Shown: positions 23,085 through 35,051 of the stretch, in pieces | How the letters are laid out: every line of letters starts with the position of its first letter | Numbering within the stretch: the first letter of the stretch is position 1 | Assembly (NCBI RefSeq): GCF_019112545.1 | Contig: NW_025064886.1 | Location: forward strand, 291,277 to 355,276 | Length of the DNA stretch: 64,000 bases | Origin: Guyanagaster necrorhizus | Lineage: Eukaryota; Basidiomycota; Agaricomycetes; Agaricales; Physalacriaceae | Direction of reading: 5' to 3' | Made by a program: the position numbers and the translations under genes | Notes under the pieces: generated by a model | What the model was told of the DNA's origin: nothing | What the model saw: the letters and a program-made list of their open reading frames with translations, nothing else | Database searches by the model: none

Positions 23085-24254
23085 TCATGCTTCACTGCGA
23101 ATCCTGGCTATAACGGCCGCCACGACTCCCTGCACGTCATTAACCTGAACATGCGCATCGATGATTTCGCTGACATCTATGTCCAAGTCTTCTATGCCGC
23201 CGACTTGTACGGCTGCTAGCTGCCGAGTGCCAGGAACGAAGATGAAGGCTATCGATATGTATCGAGGATCAGATTGTGATATATCCACTTTGTAAATGAG
23301 CCGCATTTCATTGTCAGAGACGTTGTCCAATTGTGTGAGGTTGATAATGGAGCGGTGGAGGGTCAGGGATGCCGTGAACCTACTAGAAGATAAGGCGGGT
23401 GGTATTGTGTCGGTAATAAGATACTGACCAGTCATATAAGGGCAGCCATTTTCCATCGTCCACATCCACCTTCACACTTTTTTCAACTTCAGCCCTTTGC
23501 ATTCTCAGATTTTCAACTTCTAACGCTCCTCCCTTGACTTTACCCTTCACCTCCTTGACATTGTTTGTCACTTCTTCTATTTCATCGGTAAGCTCCTGCA
23601 TTTCGACAATTTGGGTAGCTAGCTTCTGGTCCGCTGATTGGACCGTCAGTCGTGGTTGAGGATATGTTTGGCGTAACCTCGTCAGAGCGAGACGTGCATC
23701 TATAATCCTTTTTGATAAGTCCACGGCCTGTGATGAAGCTTCCTTGACGCGATTGAAATCTGGTGACCTGTTAATATCCGAACGGCAAGAAGAAAATCAG
23801 ATGCACCCGTTTCGACCGATGGCGCCAACACCCTGATTTCTTGTTGCACCTCAGCCAGTCTCTTTTTAGCACTTTTTAGCTTCTCTTTCCTTTGATCATT
23901 AAGAACCTTCATATTCCTATTGTCTTCTGCCGTGACGATAGGCGCGTCGTCGATATTACTGACAATTGACTTGACATATTTGTCTTTGGCGTTCTGTTCC
24001 AAGTATTGAAATTTCAACTTCCGAAAAAAGGCCTAGCTCGCAGAGTGAGAAAAAGAGTTGCAATGGATTGGCACAGGACTTACAATTTGGGCAGCGACGT
24101 CCGAAGCAATGATGCTCGGGTCCTTCACTTCTACATCTTCTGCATCCGCTGCCGCCTGAGTAAACGTCTGCGAGTGATGAGCAATTCGAACTCTGGATTT
24201 CTCGAAAAGGTCCTGGAAGGCTTGGGCTTTGGCCAGTGTCTGCTCTCGATCCAT
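23085..24254 (-). CDS. SOS7: Sos7-like kinetochore coiled-coil protein
   Basis: The likely partner of Spc105/KNL1 at the outer kinetochore (fission yeast Sos7, budding yeast Kre28). The start ATG at 24254 gives MDREQTLAKAQAFQDLFEKS. After an intron the characteristic block LKFQYLEQNAKDKYVKSI appears, then a long coiled coil with SAKKRLAEVQQEIRVLAP. The third exon has RLRQTYPQPRLTVQSADQKL and QIVEMQELTDEIEE, a second coiled coil. The C-terminal globular part (about 23400-23085) includes RSIINLTQLDNVS and ends ARIRSEA at 23085. The LKF-YLEQ and RLRQTYP-PRLT-ADQKL blocks are what I recall as diagnostic for Sos7. It is divergent from the coiled-coil gene at 24444, 190 bp apart. Confidence 0.72.
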
Positions 24255-24443
24255 CGGTTCAAGTCGAAGTTGTCACATGCGTGACTAAACGCGATGTGTC
24301 TCTAAATCGGGAACACGGCACCGAAATGTCACATGATTAGCACGTTATAAACGCGTGTCATTATGACACACTGTTGTCTCAACATTGCCTTGCGACATAA
24401 AACGGACTGTTGCCCACGTGTCGTTTCTCTCTCGTCTCCCACC

Positions 24444-27084
24444 ATGGCCCCTATCAAATCCGAAAAAGTGGCAAAATACACTTACGCTGAGCGTCCGTTT
24501 TTAATCACTGTTATCATTGTCTCTTCTGCTTATCATCTTCTGCAGGTGTCCTTAATTCTATGACGCAGCTGCAGAGGGAGCACAAGAAGCAATCTATCAA
24601 TTTGATATCACTCAGAGCGCATAGTAAGAGTTCTTTTTTTCTCTATGAAGCCTATATTTACTAGTTCCCTCAGTCAAGAAAATCGCAGAAAAGAAGAGAG
24701 ACAGACTCGGACCGAACTGGTCGAACTGGGTAGGGAGGGCGGTTGCGAAATTGGTGCGTCGCTATCTTTCTTTCTTCTCACTCTGCTCACTTCGCAATAG
24801 GAGGATGACGGTGTCTTGACTGCGTCCGCGCCAGGATGCGTCATGCTTACACCAAGCGGAAAAAAGGCGTAAGTGCTCCAGTATTTTCAATCAGGTTCTT
24901 ATAAGCCATCATTGTTTCCCAGAATCACTGCCGCACGCAGAAGCATTCTTTCAACAGTCCCACCTGGGACGTTTGGATCTCCCGCCCAGGAAGATCTCGT
25001 TACCAAGCTTGCCATCAAAGATCGGGGTACAAAGCGCCCTTTGAGAAGATCTTTAGCTGCCTCTGACGCCAACAGTGTTACTTCACCAAGTACAGCGCGA
25101 GTTAAGCGTATGCGTATGTCTATAGGAGAAATAACGCCTATATCTAAGATGACAAAGGCACAGGTGAGTCGTGTCAGCCACAACATAAGAGCTCCGCTCA
25201 CCCACCTTCACACTTGCAGCTCAAGGTGGAATTGGCTTCTGTGAAGAAAGCTTATGAACTCGCTCTTCTTCGCGCTACCTCGCCACTTACTGATCTTAGT
25301 GATGAGGATGGTCGTGCCATCGAATCTGAGCGTTTTCATGAAGAGCTGAAGATGCGCGAACAAGAAATAGCTGTCATTCGTGCAGAGCTCGAGGACGCCC
25401 GTCGTCAGGCTGAGTCTGATGGAACTCAAATCCAAATGGCAAATCGCACTGAGTTGTCTACGCCCATGACTCCGTACCACGCGGAGCGGCTCCATGGAAT
25501 GCATCCGGGAGGTGTTACCCGCACACAGTCGGGCACAATTATACCTGATGTCAGCAGGCACCCCACCCCGCCTAGCTCTCCACCAAGTATGGAGTACGGC
25601 AACATGGGGGATAATGATTTAGATATCCCCGATGTATTTTCCTTGTCCTTGATGTCTCGTACTAGATGCGAGAACGAAGAGAATGACCGAGGCAGTTGTG
25701 GGGACATTCTGAATGATGTGGAGCCCATGTCAATACTGAATGACAAGGCATGTCATTGATGTTACTGCATTCTTTTCTGACCTTTTCTAGGTCACTGCTC
25801 TTCAACATGATCTTGATATACGCTCGGAGGATCTCCGAAATACCACTAACATCCTCAATGAAAACCATACCGTCCTTGAAGAGCTACGAATTGACAATGC
25901 TACATTAGCAAAGCAAAATGATGATATTGCTCATCAACTATCTGACTTCAAGGACATGGCACAGAATGAAGCCCAGAAAAATGCTGCCCTCATCATCAGT
26001 CTTAAACATTCAATTCAAGAATTGCATTCTGATAACTCATTGCTAAAAGATTTCAAGGTTCGACTTGTCTCCACAAATACCACTCTCCTAGAACAAGTCA
26101 AAGAATTGGAGCCAATGAAGGAGGCCCTGATGAAGCTGATGCAGGAAAGGGACCAACTACAGAAAGAAAAGGATGAAGGCAAATCTGCCCTTGAAAGCTT
26201 GCATTATGGTCTGAAATATGCCCAAGAAGAGACAGCCACAGCGAAAGCTGAGGTTGGGGCTTTGTCACTCGAAAAGGTGGCCCTATTGATGGAGACCAAC
26301 AATTACAAGGCTGAAATAGAGAAGGAACTTAGTGACCAGAGAGCAGAGTCAGCCCAAAGCCTCAAAGAAAATACCAGAATCCAAAAAGAGCAAGCAGAAT
26401 TGAATACTTCTTTCGAAGCTTGTCGAATCGAACTGGAAGCAAAAGACATTCAGATCAAGGATCTTTCTGCTAGTTTGCAGGAAAAGGTTCTACTTCTGGA
26501 TGGGTCCTTGGACAAGATCAAACTTATGCAAGAAGTTACGAATGATCTTCACAAGGAGATTGCATGCAGACATGAGGCGATGGAGTCTCTGCGCGATGAA
26601 AAAGATTCACACATACAGAAAATGGACCAAGCAGCAACTGACCTACGAACCGCCCTCAACATGGAGACCTCTCGTTACGAGACAGCTGCTGGCGCGTTGT
26701 GTGAGACGCAGGCTTTACTCTCCGACCTTCGTTCAGTCCTGGAAACGCAGATTGCAGCGACTGACGCTTCCCAGTTGTCGTTCCAACAAGAGCAGGTCCG
26801 AGGGGTTTCCTTGTGTGATGAGTTGGTGCGCGCTATGAACAGGGCTGAAGCAGCGGAGGAAGAGGTGACCGAGTTAAGGGCATCTAAATCTACTGATGAA
26901 GAGACCATATCGAGCCTCAAAGCCATGTTTGAACGCTTCAAAACTACGCAGATGATAGCCTTTAAGGAGTTTGAGGGTCAGGTGGGTCGATATCGGTTTA
27001 TTTCAGGCTGACAACGATGTTGAAGGTCCGTGTTCTAGGTCAGCTCGGCGGGCCCTTCGCCCTCGCCTGTGCGAAATGCTGTGA
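24444..27084 (+). CDS. large coiled-coil protein with N-terminal winged-helix-like segment
   Basis: An unrecognised protein of about 700 residues. The start ATG at 24444 gives MAPIKSEKVAKYTYAE. Joined short exons encode a helical, Lys-rich segment with WSNWVGRAVAKLEDDGVL and CVMLTPSGKKAI. This looks like a winged helix: recognition helix, then a beta wing. A basic linker follows (RRSILSTVPPGTFG, KRMRMSIGEITP). A coiled coil begins near 25200, is broken by a Ser/Thr/Pro-rich segment (HPTPPSSPPS), and then runs from about 25790 to 26960 with dense E/K/Q/L heptads. The intron 25748-25790 starts with GC (AAG|GCATGT). A last intron at about 26981-27005 leads to a short basic tail and a stop at 27082-27084. 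Sharing a promoter region with a kinetochore gene suggests, but does not show, a mitotic role. Confidence 0.7.
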
Positions 27085-28710
27085 TCCGGTCTTGACGGGA
27101 AGATAGGTGGATAGTTTGAAATTCGTGGAATCGTCAAGGCTCCTTCTCCCCCTAGTATACTTTCTTTAGACGGACTCAGCATTATGTTCATTTACGTTCT
27201 TCAATTACGTACATAATCGTTGTATGTAAGATATGCGGAGATTTAACCTATGTCTTCATAGTACTATATTGACGTTAGTAGCGTTTCGTGTGTATGATTT
27301 CTTAGTTCAGCTATCTCATTTCCGACAGCGGCCAACATATGAGATTCTAAGTGACAGCGAAGTCAGTATTCGAGCATATAAATCTTGATATGCACTTGAT
27401 GTGTACCTCCAAGGAGAACTCCCGGCGACCATTGACAGATGGCCGAAGTGCAACTTTGCAAAGTCGAACTACTACTGCTTGTAGCTGTGCCTCTTCATTC
27501 AGAAATTATATAAAATGACCACAGATAATAAGTTGCCCGGAAGTTAGTAGCAAAATTTATCTGTCGCCTTGGCAATTAAACCCTTTCCTCCCAACTTCCT
27601 TCGCTAGCTACGGTCGCGTGTTGTATTATTGTGATATGAACGCACTGATCGAAAAAAGGAGCATTTCATCCACTGAAAGAATTTTGTCCTTGTAATGCAA
27701 ATACTTTACCTACCATCGTCGCGCAATGGCTTAGTCACTGCATTCCTAGAGCGTAGACGTAATGCCATAATGAGAAACCATGATCGTTTCAGTGCTTGCC
27801 ATAAGTTGCACATAGGTAATCCGTTCCTGATCTGCTAGTCGGACTATGCATCCAGTCTGGACTGTTCAGACTCACATTTTGCCGATATTCATCAGGAGGA
27901 CCTACAGGCTACTACGCTTCGTTAGTTGTCATCGTCATTTCTTCTACCACGAGTAATTTTCCCACAGCCATCAATGATTATCACGAGGCCAGGGTATCCG
28001 CCAAAATTGTACTACAACGAACTCGGCAGGAGTCGCCACAATTCGCTAATAATAAGTTCAAAGATGTATCATGAACGGCGGCGATTTCGGGGTCAGGAGT
28101 ATCGGTATACATTTTTCTTTTCTTTTCACCGTCGGTTCTCAGTTGGCACGACGACTTGCCAAAAACTACGTCAGTAATCAGAATTCCAGCGTAAAGGACC
28201 TCAGATCTGTACCTTAACGGCGCTAGCGTGCGTCTGCGAGCACGTGTGCCTCGCGTGAACCACGCTGATCAGTCCACGTGGATTTTGTAGACCGGCCTCC
28301 CCATCTTAGCAACAACCCTTGCACTCATATCTCCTCTCTGTTAACAAGTCTTTCATCCTCGAGTGGAATTTAAGAGCCCTCGCTCATTTATATGCTTGAA
28401 AACTTGACCTTTTGGCCGGACAGTGCAAACGTTAAAGGTTGCCGGCAACTTGTGAAGGTGGCTGCTGTACTTGGTAGGGTCGTCGTTTTATTCTTTTGCA
28501 GGCATTGAAGCTTCCGAATTGGCGTTTGAGTTTTAAGCCATATGTCTTTCAGGCACTCGTATTGGGCATAGGACATCAGCGGGGCATGTTTTGAGAACCT
28601 GTCTACCGGGTTTCTCCTGGCAGTAATCCTCCGTACATAATGACGATGTAGCGATCAAGGTTGGTCACATCTTGGTTCGTTTTTAATTTTACTCATCTCC
28701 AGCCGTAGAT
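27085..28710. other. 1.6 kb without a supported gene
   Basis: AT-richer sequence with only short frames (27926-28177 plus, 28388-28576 minus) lacking family features. No inverted or direct repeats were noticed. Confidence 0.45.
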
Positions 28711-29004
28711 CTATGTATCCATGGTTTTCGCTTGAATCATAACCTTTAAGTTTTTGTCTTTCGAGAAAGTGACCGTCCCATGCCGAACTGTATCTGGTCC
28801 CTGAACGTGCCTTGGGTAGTATACCGAAATAGGCCTTGGATACTCGGTCCGTCCTGGATTGACCTGGCAAGTAGTCAATACTGTTGGGGGAGGACTTGCT
28901 AATCCGGGCATCTCGACGGTCATCAGTACATATTTCCAGAACGGCTTGCCAGATGATTGGTCCTTTTCGAATAGTGATAGCGCACTGTTATAAAGCCGTT
29001 TCAT
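28711..29004 (-). CDS. small hypothetical protein
   Basis: A 97-codon frame from a true ATG at 29004, starting MKRLYNSALSLFEKD. It has no signal peptide or membrane segment. A Pro-rich middle (MPGLASPPPTVL, YPRPISVYYPRH) precedes a basic end (SKDKNLKVMIQAKTMDT). No family is recognised. It is divergent from the gene at 29180, 175 bp away. Confidence 0.3.
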   Translation of the reverse strand: MKRLYNSALSLFEKDQSSGKPFWKYVLMTVEMPGLASPPPTVLTTCQVNPGRTEYPRPISVYYPRHVQGPDTVRHGTVTFSKDKNLKVMIQAKTMDT

Positions 29005-29179
29005 ACTCCAAAGGACACTATCGCTCTCATTTGTGCCCAGTCGGATAGTATTCAGGCGCGCAGGCAGCTAACCTCACCATTTGTTCATCCGACCATCATC
29101 CTGCTCACTCGTTAAACCCACTTTTGCCTTTCCTTACCTTTGTCTTACGCAGCCACCATCATTTGTTTTATTTTCCATT

Positions 29180-30418
29180 ATGACATATCGTCTGCCCTCT
29201 AATCTCGAATCCTTCGTGCCCCCTCCTGCTGCTCAAAGTTCGGGCCCTACTTCTGCCCTCACGCATCCGTGGCGCGGGACGTTCATTGTCAGTGGCATGC
29301 GGGCCTCTGATAAAAGCAGCAATCAAGAAATCAGAGTCACCGCTGTTGAAACTGATGGAGATAAGTATGTTGTTCGCTTTTGTTATCGTAACGTCGCGAT
29401 GATTGATGAATGTCCTACGTTCAGTCGCGTTCATACATGGCCAACAAACGTGATGTTTTCCCTGACGTCTCCATGCGCACTATCGATAATGTCCCAGGTG
29501 CAATCTTACATTCGCCAAAACAGAAACAGCCCCATTCCTTTGTGCACAATTCTTCCTGATCGTTTGCGCGACCCGAATACGAATGCTGTTAATCTCTCAA
29601 ATTTCAGGAATCTATCTCGCATATTGTATGAAAACGAGATGGTGAGAAGAATTACACCACATTCAATCTAGAACATCAAAAACTGATCCTTCGGTTTTGT
29701 TTAGGTCGCTCTGGCGTCGCTTTCATCTGCTAGCACGCCAGGAACTCCCCAGGCTCCGCCTTCCTCGGGAATTCTGATATTTCCTGCATCCAATTCAACT
29801 GCCTTGCTCGTTGGGGCATTGTTCCTCGATGGAGAATCTTTCCCTGACTTTGTGCTGTCTGCGATGAAAAATGCCCGGGGTGATATGTCGCCTTCGTTTG
29901 CTTCGCCCAGCATCCCAATTTCTCCTTCCGTTATCCAAGCGCGGTCGCAGCATCGTTTATATCAGCAATCAGAACAAAGGGACATGATATCTTCCGGCCC
30001 GTTCCGCCCTTACGAACACATGTCGTCTTCGACATACCCGTCGACAGCGATGCGCTATCAGCACCGTCAGTCGCCATCCCTAAGTCCCGTGTCGCCGGTC
30101 GACAACCCTAACACGTCAATTGCCGGTTTTCACAATCGTTCCCAGCAGTACCCCCAGATGCAACAGAGTACTGACTCCGCTCAACGGCCTTCCGCTGGTC
30201 AATATCGCTATATGATGCATAATCTTTCACTACCACCCGTTCCTGACGAGAGCAACAATTATCCATCTCCTTATCGACACAGTGATTTTCCCGGGCCGGC
30301 ATCCACTCCAGTGGATCCAAGGACTAGCTCTCAACCGTGGACGGTGAAGCAGGAAGGTGACGATCCTTCCGCTTTTTATCAGCATGAAAACAGCGGTCCT
30401 CATTCTCGCTACGCTTGA
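29180..30418 (+). CDS. unrecognised regulator-like protein with Ser/Pro-rich C-terminus
   Basis: The start ATG at 29180 gives MTYRLPSNLESFVPPP. The N-terminal domain has WRGTFIVSGMRASD, EIRVTAVETDGD, WPTNVMFSL, VQSYIRQNRNSPIPLC, NLSNFRNLSRILYENEM and, after an intron at about 29643-29704, VALASLSS and LFLDGESFPDF. Another short intron interrupts between ETDGD and VHTWP. The rest (from about 29900) is Ser/Pro/Gln-rich with SPSLSPVSPVDNP and a KQEGDD sumoylation-like motif, ending at 30418. The W-P, single-domain plus disordered tail layout resembles transcription co-regulators of the SPOC or Med25/PTOV kind, but I cannot assign either. Confidence 0.65.
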
Positions 30419-30790
30419 CATTATTACCTTCTCCTTCGCACATCATGATTCCCTTCCGATCTTACCATTTGTTCTCGCTTGTTTTGACGTACTGTATTAT
30501 CGCCTCGATCCATCAGGCCGACTGGCTGGATATCCCTTAGAGCGGATTGGTCCACCCGATGCTATCCCCTGTGTTTTTCTAGTTCATGGTCGTATACCCA
30601 CTACGAAGGCCTGTGTAGCCAATTATCTCTGATTTTACCGACTTGCAAATGTATCATTAACTGCAACGAAAATTGTTAGGGCCTCGTACAAAATATAACC
30701 ATGGTCCATCGCGCATCCCTATTGCATGTAACAGTTCCATATCATGCTCGGTTTTCTGAAGTAGATCCGCTACCCAAAGGAATACCATCG
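30419..30790. other. intergenic between convergent genes
   Basis: 3' flanks of the gene ending at 30418 and the cytochrome b561-type gene. Nothing is recognised. Confidence 0.5.
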
Positions 30791-31549
30791 TCAGAGCTGA
30801 ACATTCTCTTCTCCTGCTTGAACTGCCGACGTAGAAATACTAGACCGATCCCATAAAGGATCCAGAATACCTGCCAAAAGTTCAATCACTAACACTTATT
30901 TTCGTTGTAGTAAACGAACCACAACTAGAGCGAGCCATGCATGCTTGGCAGAATTCGGAACTGCATGCAATCCACCAGTAGCAAAGGTCCATTCAGTATA
31001 CAGTCCGTAATGGACCTACGTGGGTCGGATCCTGATCAGTCAAAGCGAATGATCAAAACCCGGTTGTTGAAGACATACTTGATACGCAGCCAGCACCAGA
31101 ATAACAAGTCCAAGAACAGCGTGCACGTAGTTCTGGGGCGGTCTTCCGTAAAACCAACGAGGTTTCACCCAGTGGATACTCATCCCCAATCCCAGCTGTA
31201 CGATATAAAGTACCAACAACGCAAGCGCAACTTTTTGATGGGTATCCGTAAAATGCGAAAGTCCAAGCTGGCCAGCGGACTTGTGGCCAAGAGCCCACCC
31301 TGCAAAAATGACAGGAGCGGAGATGCATAGCTGAATGGCCAAGTGAACAGGAAACCATCTATACCCAACGTATGACTTCACCTGGAAGTGTACAAAAGAT
31401 GCCACTCACCTATTCGTATAGGTCCTGGTGAAGCGAGGCACCAACACACCAATGGGAAGCAAAATTAAATATCCAGTCGTGCATAAAATGGCATGTGTTT
31501 TCAGCTGCTGCTCGATGGACGTTAATGGAAAATTTGGAACTTGGGACAT
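30791..31549 (-). CDS. cytochrome b561-type transmembrane protein (no DOMON domain)
   Basis: A predicted two-haem transmembrane electron carrier. Exon 1 starts at the ATG at 31549 (MSQVPNFPLTSIEQQ) and has TM1 with KTHAILCTTGYLILLPIG. Exon 2 has WFPVHLAIQLCISAPVIFAG, DTHQKVALALLVLYIVQL and RPPQNYVHAVLGLVILVLAA. The last exons give a loop (EWTFATGGLHAVP), then VFWILYGIGLVFLRRQ and the stop at 30791. The four spaced histidines (THA, VHL, THQ, VHA) fit the haem ligands of the b561 fold. The protein is about 200 residues. The DOMON domain that often precedes this module in fungi is absent, so it would act as a membrane reductase partner. Substrate unknown. Confidence 0.8.
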
Positions 31550-32005
31550 GATGCTGATGACTGAGAAGAGTCGCAGCGAAGGAAGGAAGTAGTTTTCGTG
31601 TAGTAAAAAAATAGCGTGCGTGGAACGTTTATGTTCGTGTGAAGTCTCAGAGTGTCAAAGCTATGCATCTCCGTACCGTAGTGTGAAGTTACAGTGAAGC
31701 TGCAAAGTTACGGATGGTGTGATTGGTCGCCTGCGCGTCCTCTTTGTTCCGAAGGACCATTCGAGCACAGAAGTTCCCAAGACACATGAGACTTTTGTTC
31801 CTAATTAAAGTTAACCAACACGCTCGACGGCCAAAGTTCAGACGCTATTTCAACATTGCAGAGATGATTATACTGTAAAATCAAAGAAAATGTGACTTTG
31901 ACATGCAAGACCGAAATACCGATAGAAACATCGATGAGAGAAATCACTGCACCGTCCGCCTCGAATAGTGTCAATATCTTGGTCACTCTCACGAGTGCTG
32001 CCCCA
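31550..32005. other. intergenic, nothing recognised
   Basis: Promoter side of the b561-type gene and 3' flank of the kinesin gene. No feature is supported. Confidence 0.5.
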
Positions 32006-34897
32006 TCACGCCGCAGCATCCTTCCGCCTACTTCTCTTCACAGGCGCAACTGGGACGTACTCCTCATCACTGCTATATATAACAGCGGCCTTCTTCGCCT
32101 TTCTCGGCCTCTTCGCGGGAGCGCCATCGTCCATCGCTTGTTCCCGGATTCGCTTGGAAGAACGCTCTCCGGGACTTTCCTCCTGGCGGATTTGAATGTT
32201 CGTTAGCTCCATTCCAAACTCTCCTCCCAGTGCCTCAGCAACAGCATCCATCTGTTCGTCTGACATCGGGCATTCCTCATTCACTTTCACCTTCCTCTCT
32301 TTCTTCTTCTTGGTCTTCTTCGGTGATGGTACATATGGCTTAGCATGATTCACAGCCCATTCAATATGGATAATCCTAAAAGTCCCAAAGGAGACAACAC
32401 GCACCGATGGGACAAGACATAGTCAGCCTTTGGCTTTCCCAGGAGATAACGCATAAAGAAAAACATGGACAACGAAAAGTATCCACCTCTCTTTTAGCTT
32501 GATGTTATCCGGAACATAGCTCTCGGCCTTTCGGTAAAGATCTAGCGCTACTTGAAGATCGCCCCTGCATGGCAACATATTGAATATCATCGGATAACCA
32601 GGGGCGACGAAAGATCAGACATACTTATCAGAATGAGCCCTTGCAAGGGCAACATATGCCCTGCCTGTTTTCTTCTTAGACACAGGGGATAGTGCATCAG
32701 CGAGTGCCGTTTCCTTGTTGCCGCGTTCACTGCAGAAGACGTCAACGAATGGAAGAGAACTGGTGTGCTACGAACGCACAACTTCCTCTCGAGTTCCTGG
32801 AGCCGGGCTTTCAATTCATCATCAAGGTCCCTATGCCGCTTCAGGAGGGGCGTCAGCACGCCTGACGGAAGAGGAGCCGACTCTTTCCTAGGTGACCTGG
32901 ACTTATGTTGGTCGGATACAGGCAACATCCTTGTCTCCCTTTCTAGTCTTCCCTTTTCTCGCTCCTCTAGTATCCGAGCAACTTCTGCCTCCACCGCTTT
33001 GGATATCTTTAATATAATGAGTAGACGTGACACTTGACGATCAACTTGGACTGACTCTTTCATCAATTTCCTTGTCCGTAAGACTAAGTCCCATACTAGC
33101 AGAACTATCTCCTTCGGCTGATATTCTGTCTTGTGACCCCGAGGACACCGTGATGGGCTGGAAACTAGCACTTCCGAATGTCGAAACACGTGGCTTAGGC
33201 AACAATGAAGTTCGAGAACGGGGCACTTGCGACCCAGAAGCTCGGGTTGGTGGGGTAGGGGCAATGTGAGCAAGTTTCGGAGCCGTATATTGCACTGTTA
33301 GTGCCGAGAAATGTGGTTTCGCTGCGGGGCGCAAATCTGACGTAACGAAGAACGGATGCTTTATTGTAACATGTTAGGTAGAATTGTGGGGCATACTTAC
33401 CATGTTCGTTGACAACAGGTTTGTTCTCGACGTTCTTAGCACTTACAGCAAAGCTGAGAAACAGTAGATGAGACCTCAGTTCACAAGTTACAGGAGGACC
33501 CAGGCTTACTTTAGGGTGTTGAGGGTATCTTTCCTGAATTTTATGCCTGGAGCGATATTACAAATGAGAAGTCCCACAGATGAACCACCAAGAGCATCTT
33601 GCAATATTCGAGTGAGTTTGGAATTTCTAAACGGTATGCGTGGTTCCTTGGTATTAAGATTACGAACTACTTGTCCGAGGACACTTAGTGACTTATTGAT
33701 GGCTGCGGATTCTTGCATCCGAGACGCGTCGTTGCCCGTATGCTGAGAAATAAACCCTTGAATTAATCTGCATGTGGCAGAAGCGAATCAAGGCAGACCT
33801 TATTGTTCTCAGAGCCCGCCAAATCTACTAGATTCATTTTTCCGGTGATAACTAAAGGATGTGGGTCAATAAACAGAACAAAACGCGACTGAGGGAAGCA
33901 CATACTTCGATGCTGCTGATGGTCTGTCATGGTAACCTCGATCGTGAGGACCGCGTGTGAGCGGGACGACGCGTGGTTTAATTTCGTTGCTCCTACGGAG
34001 CGCTGTTTTGTTGTTCGACTATGATCACAGTTCTTCGATCAGAAAGGGAGAGGTTGGTGGCGTGGACCTTACGCGTAGATGTTGTCAAAGTCTTGGACAG
34101 ACTGAAGGGGGATAGAAGACAGATTTGCAACAAAGACCTGCCCAGCGCCGTTCTCGCGGATGGGCAACTTGGGAGCCTGAGAACGAGCAGTGGTCAAGAG
34201 AAGTAAAGTAGTCGTTGTAGAGCTTTACGAACATTCTCTCGGGTGACAAGGAGATCGTACACCTCATCTTTGTAGATCTCCAAATAGGAGACCGAGAGCT
34301 GGGTATCAGGGTGGTTCAGGGCCGCTTTCCTTTCGAAGAGAGACTAAATGGTGACGATATATGAACGGAGCTCTGAAAGAATAAGACATTATGCAACATA
34401 CCCGGACAACACGAGGAATGACACCTGGCTCCGATTTCGTTCCTTGCATGGTGTGAGTTTTGCCGGAGGAGGTAACTCCATATGCAAATATAGTGACGGT
34501 CTGTAGAAGCATACAGGACTCAGAGAAAGATGAGGCGAGAAAAGGCATAGTCGCGCACGACACCGCTGTATACTACATCTACCAATGGCTCGACGTCATT
34601 CCGAAAAATTTCCTCCTGAGTAGACGTCTGGTCGTAGCAACTCGAGAACCTGCACCCCACGGAGACTTGGATGAGCATAGTTTTGATGCTAGAAAAGGCG
34701 TAAACTGACGGAAACTTGAAAATCTGATCACCATTCGATGGATTCGGAACGGTGATAAAACTCTGAGTAGCGGCGGAACTGCTTGAGGCGCCGGTGTCGT
34801 CCAAAGAGTGGAATATTTTGATAGCATCATCGTCGACCTCCCCGCTAAGTCGAGGTCGTAGTCGGGCGGCAATCCTAATCTTCTGACCGTTGACCAT
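32006..34897 (-). CDS. kinesin-like motor protein with C-terminal TPR-like segment
   Basis: A microtubule motor with the motor domain at the very N-terminus. The start ATG at 34897 gives MVNGQKIRIAARLRPRLSGE. Motor motifs in order are the P-loop AYGVTSSGKTHTM (about 34480), switch I NHASSRSH (about 33970), switch II LVDLAGSE (about 33825), and the neck-proximal RIPFRNSKLTRILQDALGG (about 33630). A Ser/Pro-rich linker and a coiled coil (ELKARLQELERK, about 32790) follow. Then comes GRAYVALARAHSDKGDLQ / ALDLYRKAESYVPDN, a tetratricopeptide-like helix pair. A Lys/Arg-rich tail (SPKKTKKKKERK, KRPRKAKKAA) ends at 32006. The motor resembles the Kid/KIF22 (kinesin-10) group, but this is from memory. 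It is divergent from the AsnRS gene, 154 bp between starts. Confidence 0.85.
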
Positions 34898-35051
34898 GGC
34901 GGCAATGGATGACAAGAAACGACGACCCTGATACTTGACAACGTCACAGTTGACCCAGTTCGACGCGTCGAGATCACGTGATTTGAGGCGTCACGCTGAT
35001 GTCACCCTACTTTCGCGGCACGAGCTGAACTGGCTGGACCGACTTTTCTCA

